Below, one piece after another: positions 31,204 to 42,779 of a stretch of 53,719 nt of DNA. The notes below the pieces were generated by a model that was not told the DNA's origin, ran no database searches, and saw only the letters and a list, made by a program, of their open reading frames with translations. Source of the stretch: Gnetum montanum (taxonomy: Eukaryota > Streptophyta > Gnetopsida > Gnetales > Gnetaceae); assembly GCA_015680685.1 (NCBI GenBank), contig MNCI01005009.1, positions 417,763 through 471,481 of the forward strand, given 5' to 3'. Position numbers and translations under genes: made by a program. Position 1 is the first letter of the stretch. Each line of letters begins with the position of its first letter.

Positions 31204-32530
31204 TTAGGTATTTGTTACACTCACTTGCTTGGGCTCGTGGAAAGGCTTTATTTGTTGCATGTTGAGTAGTTGCTTTTTGTCTAAGCTTTCAAGCTTGTAT
31301 ATGAGCATAGCCCTAGAAGAAAACGTTTCATCAATTATATAAGGCCCCTTCCACAATGTTTGGAATTTGATTTCTTGAGGAACATGTGTGGGGTTCCAAT
31401 AGAGAACTTCTCTCCTAGTTGAAATTTTTCTTTCCATATTCAAAGGTTATGACATCATTTATTGAATGCCTTGTGCACTTTATTTAAGGATAGGACTACT
31501 AGTCAATTTTCATCTAGCACATTTAGGTCGATCAATCTTTCTTTTTATGTTAGACTTAGGTCAAGATCTAGGTTAGAAGTTGTTTAGAGTATATGAAGCT
31601 CAGATTGAATTGGAAGCATTGGAGGTTTTCTATACACTAGCTCATAGGGAGAGTAGCTAATAGGGAGTTTCCATGTTGAGTAGTAGGATCAAATGACATC
31701 ATTGAGTTTGGTGCTCCAATCTCTCCTATATTTGCTACTAGTTCTTATTAGAATCTTTGTGATCTTCTTATCAGTCACCTTTGCTTGACCATTGGCTTGG
31801 GGATGATAGGGTGTTGTTAATTTATGTTCAACCACCAAGTGTTTCATGAGTTTCTAAAAAGTAGCACTTGTAAAATGGGTTCTATTGTCAAAAATTAGTG
31901 CACATGGCATTCCAAACCTATTCACAACATTTTGTTGTACAAATCAAGCAATAGTGAATGATGTATAGTTGATGATGGCTGCTACTTCTACCCATTTGAT
32001 ATAGTAGTCAATGATGATGATTATATATGTCCTTTCATTAGACATGGGTGTGATGGAATCCATGAAGTCAATGCCCCATCTATTAAAGGATTCTAGTGTT
32101 TGAATCCACTATTGAGGTTTCTCCATTCATGCAGTCATTCCACCATCTCGTTGACAGTACTTATAGGATCATACAAACTAGTGGGCATCCTTGAAGATTA
32201 TGGGCCAATAGTATCTTGCCATTATGATTTTTATGACCATGCATCTCCCTACATAGTGGTCTTTACAAGGACCCTCATGAGCATCTTGGAGAATGTGAAA
32301 TTGATCCACATCAGTGACATACCAATGAACAAGGCCATTGGTGCATACCTTGTAAAAGTGTTCATTGATTTCCATGAAGTGTTTAGCTTGATGAAGAAAC
32401 TATTATTTAATTCTATAGTCCAGATCTTGTGGCATCTCCTGAGTAAGAAGATAAGCAAGGATTCCATCATACCATTTTGGTTCTGTGGGCACTTGTTCAT
32501 TTATGACTCTAGAAAAGAGAAGTTCATTAG
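31204..32530 (-). pseudogene. E3 integrase
   Basis: Inserts element cDNA into the genome. N-terminal zinc domain (32375-32178 frame): H-x-H region HWYVTDVDQFHILQDAHEGP followed by HYVGR and YYWPIIFKDAH. Core (about 32130-31700): WGIDFMDSITP (first Asp), YIIIIIDYYIKWVEVAAI, ALIFDNRTHFTSATF (second Asp), LTTPYHPQANGQAKVTDKKI. In the last, the codon at 31779-31781 gives Lys where the third catalytic residue should be Glu. C-terminal domain (31443-31204): LYWNPTHVPQEIKFQTLWKG then PYIIDETF and LLNMQQIKPFHE. Three to five stops plus frame slips. Immediately downstream of RNase H in normal order. Confidence 0.85.
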
Positions 32531-32539
32531 AAAATAGAC

Positions 32540-33050
32540 CAAATAGTGGGCTTTCCTCCTCTTTATTTTTTCATCATAACTGAGACAAGTGGTCAGTGAC
32601 CACATTCTCAGTTCCCTTTTGATTTACCATTTTAAGATTGAATTCTTACAAGATCACCAGCCACCATATGACATGGGGGCTGGCTATTGGTTTATTCATC
32701 AGGAAGTGAATTAGACTGTGGTCCATGTGCACAAACACTTTGTATTCAAGCACATAGTACCTAAAGTTCTCTAGAGAAAACATCATTTTCATCAATTTTT
32801 TTGTGGTGTATTTTAGCTGTGCACACGCAATGAATGAAATAGGAATGTTTTTTTATCATCTAACTATGTAAGCATAGCTTCAAAGGTGTAATTACATGCA
32901 TTTGTCTTTATATGGAATGGTCTAGACTAGTTAGGTGCTCATAGAATTGGAGTCTCTATGAGCTTCTACTTGAGGCTCTAGATTGCATTTTCACATTCCT
33001 TGGCCTAGATGAAGGGAGCATCTTTCTTTGTTAGCTCAATCAATGGTTCT
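32540..33050 (-). pseudogene. E3 RNase H domain
   Basis: Minus-strand frame with the sequence RPFHIKTNACNYTFEAMLT, then KNTQKN-like decay, the region LGTMCLNTKCLCTWTTV (equivalent to L-x-x-Y-x-V-x-V-x-T-D-H), INQPAPMSYGGW and the end INEQVPTEPKWYDGILAYLL continuing to integrase. Catalytic acidic residues are mostly lost through frame slips and stops. Identified mainly by position and by comparison with E5. Confidence 0.6.
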
Positions 33051-34170
33051 AAAATCTTACAAAAATTCTCTATAAATCATCAATAGTAGCCAGTGTGTCC
33101 ATGGAATGATCGAACATCTTGGATGATTTCTGGTTGATGGATGATTCCTTATATAACCCTTATCTTTTTGGGATCTACCTCAATCCATTCCTATAAAATT
33201 TTGTGCCCCAATATAATTTCTTCTTGAATCATGAGATGGATCTTTTGCCAATTAAGCCATAGATTTGTTTCCACACATCTTTTAAGTACATGATCAAGGT
33301 GGTACAAGGCTTGCTCAAATGTAGTACCACAAGTGGAGAAGTCATCCATGAAGACTTTCACTTTAGTACTAATTTACTACTGAAAGATGCTTAAGACTAG
33401 ATGTTGGAAGGTACTAGGAGCATTTGATAGACCAAAAGGCATATTGCGATATGCAAAGGTCCCCCAAGGACTCATGAATGTTTTTTGGCTTGGTCTTCCA
33501 GTGCAATCTAGATTTTCTTATAGCCACTATAACCCTAGAAAACTATAATAGCAATGCCCAGATATGGTGTCCAACACTTGATGAAAAAATGAAAATAGAA
33601 AATGATCTTTGAATGTTGCCATGTTTAATAGCTTGAAGTTCATACAAACTTTTCATTTTCCACCTCTCTTTGGCACTATCATAAGACCCACTTACTATCT
33701 ACAATGGGGTAGATGAACCCTACCTTAAGAAGTTTATCAATATCCTCTTTAATTTTGGATTCAATCATTGTTGTGGTTTTCTCCTTGGCTTTATGAATGG
33801 ATCAATGTAAATGCAGTGTTGGCATATCCATGGATCAATTCTAGTGAGTTCAAGATATGACCAAGAAAAGGCTTTTGGCCATTTTTTGACCACTTTTAAT
33901 AGTTTTTCTTTCTTCTAGGGAGCAAGTTTTGCATTAAGTATGATCGACTTGCCATTTTTTAAGAATGTATATTCTAGGACAATAGGCAGAGTTTTCAACT
34001 CTAGGGGATCCTATTTGAATTCTAAGGGGTCTCTAACTCTCCCCAATTAGTATCATCATTTCCATTATCAGAGAGTTGGTGATGAACTTACTCTAGTTCA
34101 TTCATGCATGCAACATAAGAGCATGTTAGGCTCTTAGTAGGTTCCATGCACATTGTGCTGCTGTTAGAAT
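33050..34170 (-). pseudogene. E3 reverse transcriptase
   Basis: Gypsy RT, same family as E4 and E5. Minus strand: RIDPWICQHCIYIDPFIKP (near 33840), GFIYPIVDSKWV, ALEDQAK, TFMSPWGTFAYRNMPFGLSN and APSTFQHLVLSIFQ. Then VKVFMDDFSTCGTTFEQALY, in which both catalytic aspartates are kept (about 33335-33355), and HLDHVLKRCVETNLWLNWQK. The palm segment around YYSFLDGYSGYN (33500-33600) is damaged by frameshift. Several stops. Lies between protease and RNase H. Confidence 0.85.
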
Positions 34171-34279
34171 TAGCGATCAACCACTAGGTTCCCTCTTGTT
34201 CTGTGATTTTTGTGTACAAATACCTTTGAATATTTGCTTCATGTGCATATTTATTGCATATGGAAATAGATGTTGTTTC

Positions 34280-34811
34280 ATGGACTAGATTTTCTACACA
34301 CAATTGCATCCAATATCATTTTACGCAATGCATGGAGCTCTTTTCTTCTTAATCTTTCTAAATGCATTTTCCTTAGATATCTCCAAGAAAAGATCTCTGA
34401 TGCCCATTCTTACATTAATAGTACTTAGCCATGCCCTTCCCATAATGATTGGCAAGTCCCCTTTGTAGTTCTCAACCTTGATCACTAGGAGATTGGTAGG
34501 ATAAGACCACCATAGATCATGGTTACAATGTCTTCTACAAATCTCAATGGAACAGTAATGGAATAGTCTACTAATTCCAATCAGATATTGCTCTTCTTGA
34601 GAGGTGGTAGGTTCTAGGAAATATACATCTCATGAGAAATCAAGTTCACACCAAAAATTGAATAAAAAAGGGCTTTAGATAGTTCATTCCCAGCAATTTG
34701 TAAGTAGATAAGAGGACTCCCATGATTAGCTAATTTCCTAGGAAGGTTTCTAGCTTGGATGCAATCAACTACATCATGAGTGAGAATAAAAGTATGGATT
34801 TTGAAAAGCAT
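34280..34811 (-). pseudogene. E3 protease region
   Basis: Open minus-strand frame 34811-34614: IHTFILTHDVVDCIQARNLP, ANHGSPLIYLQIAGNELSKA, then LFYSIFGVNLISHEMY where the active-site D-S-G should be. Here the Asp is Tyr and the Gly is Ile, so the site is lost. Downstream SWNLPPLKKSNI, LELVDYSI, VEDIVTM and then the ILGRPWL-equivalent PIIMGRAWLSTINVRMG (near 34410-34440). Confidence 0.75.
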
Positions 34812-37315
34812 TTGGTTTGAAGGATTCCTGATGGAATGCTTTATAGAGGATGAGGTAGGAGCAAGGTGACTAGCTGCCTGAGTCTGTGAGGGCTTAGTAG
34901 GACTGTTGGATCAGAAGAATGGTCTTTTATGAGCATGAGGTTTCAAACCACTCGATTGATGAACCAATTATAGATTGATGGCCTTGGTAATAATATGTTG
35001 CTATGGATGGACTAGAAGTTCATCTTGCATAGATGGAGCAAGGGGTAGTTGCATTAAGGATGGAGGAATAGGTGTAGAAATAGAAAGAGGATAAGGATAA
35101 AATGTGGTATCCTTCCTGAAATATGGAGAATGAGTTCAAGAGTATTCAAGAGGCTAGTAGTAATGTTGGAAAGAAGAAATGTAACTGGAAGAGTCATGTG
35201 GAGATAGGGTTTGTTAAACATAATACCCATATGGATCTGGCTACCTGTACGGGTATCATTACCTTACTAGTGGCATCCCCCATGAATGTAGTGGGTGCCA
35301 CTATTGATACTACTCGTATGATTGAGGTGGATTTTCACTTGGATAATATTTTTGTTGCTAATGAAACTTCCTAGAATTGCCTTGAGGATAATGTAATCTT
35401 CTAGGTATTTGTCTTTTTTCTAGTTGTGGGTTTAGAGCATAAACCACAAACTCCTATAAGTGTGACATGATGGGATAACATCCCTTAGGATGTTCATATT
35501 AGTATATCACATCCACCATCATCATCTAATTTAATTTTTGCAACTTCCTCCACTATAACAATCTTGCCCTTACCCCTTTGATTTGAATGTTCAACTTTCT
35601 TTCATCCTCTGTAGTCACAATTACTACTTTGTTCTTTGGACTCTTTAGTAATTTTCAAGATAGCTTGAAATCTATTATCCATAGAGTCCCATAACTAATC
35701 TACCTTAGCTAAGATTTTAGAGGTAAATTTTGAATTGGCAAGGTTTTATGGTTCACCACCTCATCAAGTGATGATTCTTCCTCACTATTAAAAAATTGAA
35801 CCTCTCTCTTGCAAATGGAAGGATCTTGGTTGTATTCTTATGCACTTTCACATTTTCTCAACTCTCCTTTTTCTCTTGCTACTTTCTCAATTAGCCTTTG
35901 GATCTAATGGGCTCTTAACTCTAACAATCAACCTTGGGCATAGACTCCAAGAGTTCTCATTGTTTCTGATCAGAGCCCATCTATGATATTGTAAAGTTTC
36001 TCCTGTTGAGAATAACCATGGCCATGACATCTATGCAATAAGAAATAATATCTTCCCATAACAACATCCAAGGATTCATGTGTTCCTTACTTCCATCCTT
36101 GGATCTACCTCCTCGAGTTCGCCCCTCAGGAGTACATTTGATATTTTTTGTTAAACAGTTCAAACATCATACTTCATCTATGGATTGATTTTGGTACCAA
36201 GGATCAATATCAACTTTATGCTTCTTTAATGAATGTCTTGGGAAATAAATTAAGCTTTCACTAGTCATTTTCTATATTTTGTAAGCCACAAACAGCATGA
36301 AAATCCTGAAGATGGTTCTATCGATCTAAGTTATATCCCCCTCAAACTTGGGGATGTTGTTCATGTTTAGCCTCTTAATCCAGCTATCCTTTATGTGTCT
36401 TGGAGGAATTATCACTACCTTTGGAATGTTTAGCATGCTTTAGGTAGCAAGAAAAGGCTCATCATAGCCATGAATCTAATGCCTATGATGCCCTCTACTA
36501 CCCATTCATTTAAGGTGATCAACCTCTCTTGAATGGATGTGCCCTTAATCTTAACTTGCTCGATGGTTCCTATAATCATCTCAATCTCGTTGGTCACCAC
36601 CATCATGATCGAACCTCTTACAGTTGCATACAGAGCTAGAAGAGGAAGAAGATGATGATGAAGGTAAAAAGGAAGGAGGACTAGCATTATCATGATGCTT
36701 GTCACCCCCTCTTTGGTGGTCATAGCCATGTTCATGATCATGCTACTTGCCAGCATCCCTACCATGACTCTCTTCCTTGGATCCTCCTTTGTCATGGGAT
36801 CCATTCTTGCAAAAACGAAGATTATGTATTATGAACTACAAGTTCTAGTTTTGACCTCTTTCATCTAAGTCAAAGAGAAGAGTTTCTTTATATGGAAAAT
36901 CCCCAGAGAAGGGTTCTCTACCATCTTTTTCATACATCAAGAATGGGGAATCATTGGACCACTTCCTCTTTGTAGACTCATAGCATTGCTCTAGTTGTCA
37001 ATCCCTTAGATGTTATGCATTGGTAGGATGATAATCTTTGGCATCACTATTCTACACAACATATTCATCATGAAGTCCTTAGATGCCCAACCACATAAGA
37101 GTTTGTTAGAGCATTGTAGGAATGGATCAATTAGGTAGCAACACAATGTTGCCCTCCATGTCTTGCCACCATAGTAGTTCATCCTAGTGTACTATAAAGG
37201 TGAAATTGGGTACATACTCATTAGTATGAGCATATACCACTCTATATTGTTGGGGCACTTACTGATTTACTCCATCAGACTTGGGTAGAGAATCAATCCT
37301 ATGAGAAGAAGACAT
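34812..37315 (-). pseudogene. E3 gag polyprotein
   Basis: Starts at ATG 37315 (MSSSHRIDSLPKSDG), about 145 bp from the primer site. Then VVYAHTNEYVPNFTFIV, WWQDMEGNIVLLPN, a His/Asp/Arg-rich stretch (HDHEHGYDHQRGGDKHHD) and SPPSF with a poly-Ser run (near 36640), followed by the core entry NNIPKFEGDI (near 36345). The core 36163-35981 is broken. The nucleocapsid knuckle near 35480-35515 is decayed to YEHPKGC, with the downstream YPIMSHL and ALNPQLEKRQIPRRLHYPQG as in E4 and E5. The C-terminus is Pro/Ser-rich (34900-35200). The frame 36804-36430 that is fully open is not the gag frame. Numerous stops. Confidence 0.75.
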
Positions 37316-37458
37316 ATTGTATTAGAAGATAGAAATGTAGTGTGCTTTCGTATAAGTGTTGTAGTTATTTTGATATATGATATGACTTTAGCATTCATTC
37401 CAATGATGTTAAATAAATTTTCACTAAGTCCTATATAGTGCACGTAACAAACAAAATG

Positions 37459-37477
37459 TCCCCAACAATGTGGCTAA
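37459..37477 (-). promoter_or_regulatory. E3 primer-binding site (tRNA-Asp type, decayed)
   Basis: On the minus strand TTAGCCACATTGTTGGGGA, adjacent to the LTR end CATCA. Differences from TTGGCGCCGTTGCCGGGGA are mainly G-to-A and C-to-T. Confidence 0.8.
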
Positions 37478-38400
37478 TGATGAGTGGTGAGTATACCCTA
37501 TGCCCAACCATACAAATTACAATAATTCATATGCAATCCAGTTGAATTCCATAGATCTTAAGTTCCCACAAACACTAGTTCTAGGAGATGAAATCTAACC
37601 ATGATGATCATTTTTTCCCAACTACACTTGTGAAGCTTAGTTGTATGGTTAAGTATAATTTAGGTACATGATATTTATTATTTTATATTTTATTTATGTA
37701 CAATTAATAACAAGTTGAAACTTAACTTATAAACCAATTTAACTAATATAATTGATAATCAATAACTAACTATCCTAACATAAGCATCTGATCCCACTTT
37801 CCATACACATCTTGAATGCATACAACACTGTTGGGTTACCAAGCATTAAGTGCTATTGGGATTACCAAGTGTTTTATGTTATGCTCGAAGCAATCATACT
37901 TATGTGTTTAATATATTTATCTTAATTAATTAATTAATCAAAGTTTAGTTTATCTTAATCAATTACATATTTAATGAAAATAGTAAATGTAGAAATAAAT
38001 CATTAATTTATTTCAAGTGCTACAAGGTTTGATGAAAAATGTCATCCTTATTATCATTTACACTAGTGTGCTCAAGTACAATAGTGCTTGAATAAAGATC
38101 CATATACTTTCTAACTTCTACTGTGAACACTCAGAAAAATATTCTAACTCTCAAATGATAAAACTACAAGAGCTTTTCTACAACTATGATAAGACATCCC
38201 ATAAACATAGCTAGTGAGTACATATTTATAGAATTTATTGTGGAGTTGCATTGATGGGTCCTTGTAAATGCAGCAAATGCTACATTGATGTAGCCTCATC
38301 AATAAGGCAACACCACATTGATGGGGCCATGTCGATTGGGACTCGTCGATAAGGCCATGTTGATGGGGGCTTATCGATGTGACACTTTGACATTCCATCA
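37478..38400 (-). repeat. E3 5' LTR
   Basis: 923 bp, TGATGAGTGG...TTCCATCA. R/U5 core with GGTTACCAAG and GGATTACCAAG (about 37832-37870). Minus-strand TATA box CTATAAATATG near 38222-38232. U3 (about 38235-38400) has a roughly 21-bp repeat with GATGGGGCC, TCGATAAGGCC and GATGGGGGC motifs in alternating orientation. Confidence 0.85.
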
Positions 38401-38510
38401 TCAACAATGTAGTTATGCTAGTAATTGTTATTAAGTTCAAAATCTCTATCTTCCCACTTCGAGTGAGTGAAGTTATAGCATATGGTTTAACTCTTAGTGA
38501 GGCATATGAT
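38401..38510 (-). repeat. E1 LTR, right fragment
   Basis: Resumes the E1 LTR where E3 interrupted it. CTATCTTCCCACTTCGA and ATATGGTTTA and AGTGAGGCATATGAT match the E2 LTR at about 24205-24270, with the upstream TAGTTATG equivalent. It stops abruptly at about 38510, where E4 sequence begins. Confidence 0.7.
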
Positions 38511-39590
38511 TGGTTGATGTAGGGCTTTTAATGTAGCAACCAAGATATAGATTAATCATAAAACTGACAATGAGGTGGGATATGGAAGGTAATATATAAA
38601 AAGAGGAGATAATGGAATGGAATCCCAAAATCAAGGTTGTGTAAAGTCCCTTGTGTAGTATGTGATTAAGGTGATTTAATAAAATTCAGCACAAATCTAG
38701 ATTAAAACTAACCATATCTAGTTCCCTCTCATCAACACACTTGACCAATCCATCCTCGTAAGGCAACAAGAATGTGTCCACAAAGCCACCACCATTCCAA
38801 GAAGAGAAAGATAAAGGCCCAGGAAACGAGAAAGGGCCTTAGTTAGAGGGAACCTTCAGGTATGGGTAACATGTCTTTCTAGTGCCATAACCAGTGCTTG
38901 TAGCCCATGTTTCTTATTATGTCTAAGGGGTGTGCTTTGAATTCTCATCAGTTTTTTTTTTGTTAGAACCAAGAATTATTTGATTTAGTCAACTTCTTGA
39001 TATTTGGTCAAGAGCGAAATGAAGGAAAACTTATAAAAACATCCAAGTACCCAAGAGAATAGGTAGCACAAATGCGTCAAATCCCCTTGAGGTCACACCT
39101 TTTTCAATCTATTTTAATCTTTCCTTGGTTTGAAGAATACCAAGCCACCAATTCATTAATAAGTTCACTTAGAAAAAGGGACAGTACATTTTCAAGATCA
39201 AGGAAGACCATAGAGTTTAATAGATGCATGTTTTATCAAAAGAAACCATATCTTAGTATCAACATTAAAAGTCAAAGGTAAAAGCCAAACATTAGCAATC
39301 AACACCATTATAGTACAATCCACCATCATGAGCACTTATTAGATGATGAGTGAAAGTAATTTAAACAAAATGTAATAGAAAAATAAATAGTAAAAATGTT
39401 AATGATGATGTAAAATAAAAACAAGTACAGATGAAAAATGTGTAAAAAAACAAGGACAAAAGAACTGAGGGCTTTAGAATGGTTAGCATTAGTGGCCATC
39501 TCCCCCATGACTGAGTTAGAAGGAGAAGATCTGAAATAATAAGCAAGGTTATCCATTAATAGAGGTAGTGTTAGTATTGGCCATTTTAGG
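38511..39590 (-). other. E4 post-integrase non-coding region
   Basis: Homologous to 29900-31140 of E3: shared GTCCCTTGTG, GGCCTTAGTTA, AACCTTCAGGTATGGGTAAC, ATGTCTTTCTAGTGCCATAA and GGTCACACC in order. No coding frame. Confidence 0.65.
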
Positions 39591-40720
39591 CTCATGGAAA
39601 GGTTTGGTTTGCTGGATGTTGACTAATATTTTCCTATATCGGCTTTTAGGTTTATACATTATCATGGACCCTTAAGGGAAAGTTTCATGAATGATATAAG
39701 GTCCTTTCCATAGTGTTTGAAAGTTAGTTCATTGTGGCATATGTGTGGGATTCCAATACAGAACCTTATCTCCTTGTTGGTATTTGACTTTCCTAATCCT
39801 TAAGTCATGACATTGCTTGTTGAAGGCCTTGTGTAGTTCATTGGATGACAAGGTGGCTAATTAGTTTTCATCAAGCAAGTTAATGTTCATTAACTATTCT
39901 TTTTGTGCTAGACTAAGGTCAAGGTTGAGGTCACATGTTATTGATAGTGTACGAAGCTCAGCTTGGATGGGAAGTGTTGGAAGTTTACCATACACTAACT
40001 CATAGGGAGAGTAGCCTATAGGAGGTTTTCATGTGGAGTGATATGCCCAAAGAGCATCATTCAGTTTGGTGCTCTAGTCTCACCTATATTTTCTAATATA
40101 TTTTTGTGATCTTCCTATTAATGACTTCGACTTGGCCATTCACTTGAAGATGGTAAGGCATAGTTAGCTTATGCTCCAGTCCCAAGTGTTGCATCAACTT
40201 CCGAAAAGTTGCACCTGTAAAGTGTGTACCATTATCAAAAATAAGTGCATGAGGCATACCAAACTTGTTTATGATTTGTTGTTGAACAAATCATGTAGTG
40301 GTAGATGATGTACAGTTCATAACAGTGGCTACTTCTACCCACTTTGTAAAATAATCAACACCAACAATGATGTATGCTTTTCCATTGGAAATTGGTGTAA
40401 TTGACCCCATAAAATCAATACCCCATATGTTGAAGGGTTCTAAAGGTTGGATCCATTATTGTGGATCCTCCATTCTAGCAGTCATTTCCCTATCGCATTG
40501 ACAATGCTCACAAGATTGGACGAAATGATGAGCATCCTAGAACAATGTAGGCCAATAATTTCCTACAAGAAATATTTCAATGGTTGCTCATCTCCCAGCA
40601 TAATGACCCCCACAAGGGCCCTCATGAGCATCTTGGAGAACTAGCAATTAATCTACATTGGGAACACACCATTGAACCAAGCCATCAGGACATACCTTAT
40701 AAAGGTGTCTGTTGATTTCC
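39590..40720 (-). pseudogene. E4 integrase
   Basis: Best-preserved gypsy integrase core here. Zinc domain: VLQDAHEGPCGGHYAGR, NYWPTLF, DAHHFVQSCEHCQCDREMTA. Core: WGIDFMGSITPISNGKAYII (first Asp), VGVDYFTKWVEVATV, HALIFDNGTHFTGATFRKLM (second Asp) and PYHLQVNGQVEVINRKITKI (Glu kept, near 40128-40136). So all three D-D-E residues are still encoded, unlike E3. C-terminal domain follows to about 39600. Five or so stops, at former Q, W or R codons. On the opposite strand shorter frames are shadows. Confidence 0.85.
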
Positions 40721-40905
40721 ATGAAATATTTGGCTTAGTGAAGAAACTATTATTTCTTTTTAACATATAACCCTTGTGGTGTTTCTAAGCAGATAAGTGA
40801 GAATGCTACTATACCAAATTGTAGTAGTGGGTAAGTGATTGTTTATCACACCTGCAAAGAGGAGTTCATCAAGGAAATGGTCAGAAATTGGATATTCATC
40901 CTCTT

Positions 40906-41000
40906 CGTTGCCCCATCATAACCAAGATAAATGATTAATAACAACATTCTTGNCGTTGCCCCATCATAACCAAGATAAATGATTAATAACAACATTCTTG
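40906..41000. repeat. 47-bp duplication around one N (assembly join)
   Basis: 40906-40952 and 40954-41000 are identical and flank a single N at 40953. It lies in the integrase/RNase H connecting part of E4 and breaks that frame artificially. Confidence 0.9.
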
Positions 41001-41490
41001 GTGCCTTTATGATCAATCATCATAAGATCAAACTCTTATAAGATCACGAGCCATTGTATGATGCAAGGGCTCACCATTGGTTTATTCATTAGGAACTAAA
41101 TTGCACTATGTTCTGTGTATACAAATATCTTATAGCCCAATACATAGTGCCTAAATTTTTCTAGTGCAAAACACCACAACCATTAATTCTTTTTCTGTTG
41201 TGGTGTAATTGAGTTGTGCACCAGCAATACTTCGACATGCATAGTGAATGTAATAAGGTCATTTTTGGTCATCTAGCTAAGTACGACTCCTAAAGAAAAG
41301 TTGGATGCATCAGTAATTATGTGGAATGGTCTAGACCAGTCAAGAGCTTGTAGAATAGATGTTTCTACATGCTTCTATTTCAAGGTTTGGAAGGCTAGCT
41401 CACATTTGCTAGTCCATTCAAAGGGTACGTCCTTTTTCATTAGTTCTACCAAAGTTTTTTCAATCCTTGAAAAGTTCTCAATGAAGCTTC
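40960..41490 (-). pseudogene. E4 RNase H domain
   Basis: Minus-strand pieces equivalent to E3 and E5: a Y-K-x-L-x-x-R-Y-L-like region near 41120-41170, INQW-A-L-Y (near 41060-41090), and the L-A-x-x-K-K-x-T pattern near 41200-41260. Frames are broken, so it is placed mainly by order between RT and integrase. Confidence 0.5.
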
Positions 41491-41499
41491 TATAATAGC

Positions 41500-42615
41500 T
41501 AGTATGTCCAAGGAATAATCAGATATCTTTTATAGTGTCAAGTTGACAAGTGATTCCTTGGATGACTTTAATCTTTTTACGATCTACCTCTATCCTTGTT
41601 TGTGAAATCTTATGCCCTAATAAATGCCTTCTTGGACCATCAAATGGCTTTTTGGCCAATTTAGCCTTAAGTTAGTTTCAACACATTGTTTTAGTACTTA
41701 CTTTAATTGGTCCAATGCTTGTTCGAAGTCTACTCCATAGGTAGAGAAATTGTAGATAAAAATCTCCACACCATTCCCTATTTGCTACTGAAAGATACTT
41801 AGAACCAAACGTTAAAATTTTGTTGGGGCATTGCACAAGCCAAACAACATATGCCTATATAAAAATGTTCCCCAAGGACTTTTGAACGTAGTCTTGGCTT
41901 GGTCTTCTAGTGCTATTTGAATTTGATTGTACCCACTGTAACCATCTAGAAAACTATAGTAGTAATGCCCTACAATGGTATCTAAGGCTTGGTTGACAAA
42001 TGGCAATGGGAAGTGGTCCTTGAATGTTGCCATATTTAATTGCCTAAAGTCTATACACACCCTCCATTTACCTCCCTTTTTGGGCACAATGACTAATGGG
42101 CTAACTCATTCACTATTAGCAATGGGGTAGACGAACCTAGCTTTTAGAAGTTATTCAATTTCTTCTTTAATCACTGACTTAAGCTTTGGGTTCAATTGCC
42201 TTTGCAGTTGTCATTGAGGTTTCATGGAGGGGTTAGTGTAAATTCTATGTTAGCATATCCTAGGATCTATTCTAGATAATTCAGAATATGACCAAGCAAA
42301 GGCTTTCGACCATTTGTTTACCATTGTCAGTAGTCTTTCTTTTTGTTGAGGAGTGAGCTTAGCGTTAATGATTATTGGTTTTCCATTCTTGAGAAATGTG
42401 TGCTTCATACCAGTGGGCAATGATTTTAACTTAAGGGCCTCTTGCTTGAACTTGTTAGGGATTTCCAACTTCCCCCAGTTGATATTTTCAATGTTAAGAC
42501 TTGGAAGTTGGCGATAGACTTGCTCTAATTTATCTATGCTATCGATATAAGCATAAGTCAAGCTCTTAGTTGGTTCCATGCATAGAGTTGAATTGCTCTC
42601 TTGGTTAGCTATCAA
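41500..42615 (-). pseudogene. E4 gypsy reverse transcriptase
   Basis: N-terminal connecting region open at 42615-42250 (YIDSIDKLEQVYRQLPSLNI, WGKLEIPNKFKQEALKLK, SYSELSRIDPRIC). Fingers/palm open at 42087-41812: MPKKGGKWRVCIDFRQLNMA, FKDHFPLPFVNQALDTIVGH, YYYSFLDGYSGYNQIQIALE and MLFGLCNAPTKF, close to the Tat/Athila consensus. The first catalytic Asp (in SFLDGYSGYN) is kept, but the second motif reads VEIFIYNFSTYG: the usual M/V-D-D-F has become I-Y-N-F (near 41747-41761), so polymerase activity is lost. Further stops downstream. Flanked by protease and RNase H. Confidence 0.9.
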
Positions 42616-42779
42616 CCACTAGGTGCCTTCCTGTCTTGTGGCTACTACATATAGGCATCTTATTATGTCAGTTATTTGTGCACACTGGTTGCATGTAGGC
42701 AATGTTAAGCATTATACAAACCAAGACTTCTGCATGCAGCTACACCATGTGTCATTGTATGCGATACATTGAACATTCT

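Larger units (their letters stand above)
25690..38400 (-). mobile_element. E3: long gypsy element (Tat/Athila type), all genes present but decayed
   Basis: 12.7 kb on the minus strand. Element order: 5' LTR (38400-37478), primer site, gag (37315 to about 35000), protease, RT, RNase H, integrase (to about 31200), a 2 kb non-coding stretch, ORF3 (29103-26246), polypurine tract (26022-26010), 3' LTR (26009-25690). It sits inside the E1 LTR. The five flanking bases (TGGAT left, TCAAC right) do not match, so the target duplication has decayed or the ends are one or two bases off. Confidence 0.8.

Noticed and set aside
32100-32537. Longest plus-strand frame in this part (145 codons)
   Set aside because: It lies exactly opposite the E3 integrase zinc domain and core, which give clear motifs on the minus strand; a shadow.
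36430-36804. 124-codon minus-strand frame, Met-rich
   Set aside because: Wrong frame of E3 gag; the true frame gives the His/Asp-rich and poly-Ser segments shared with E4 and E5.
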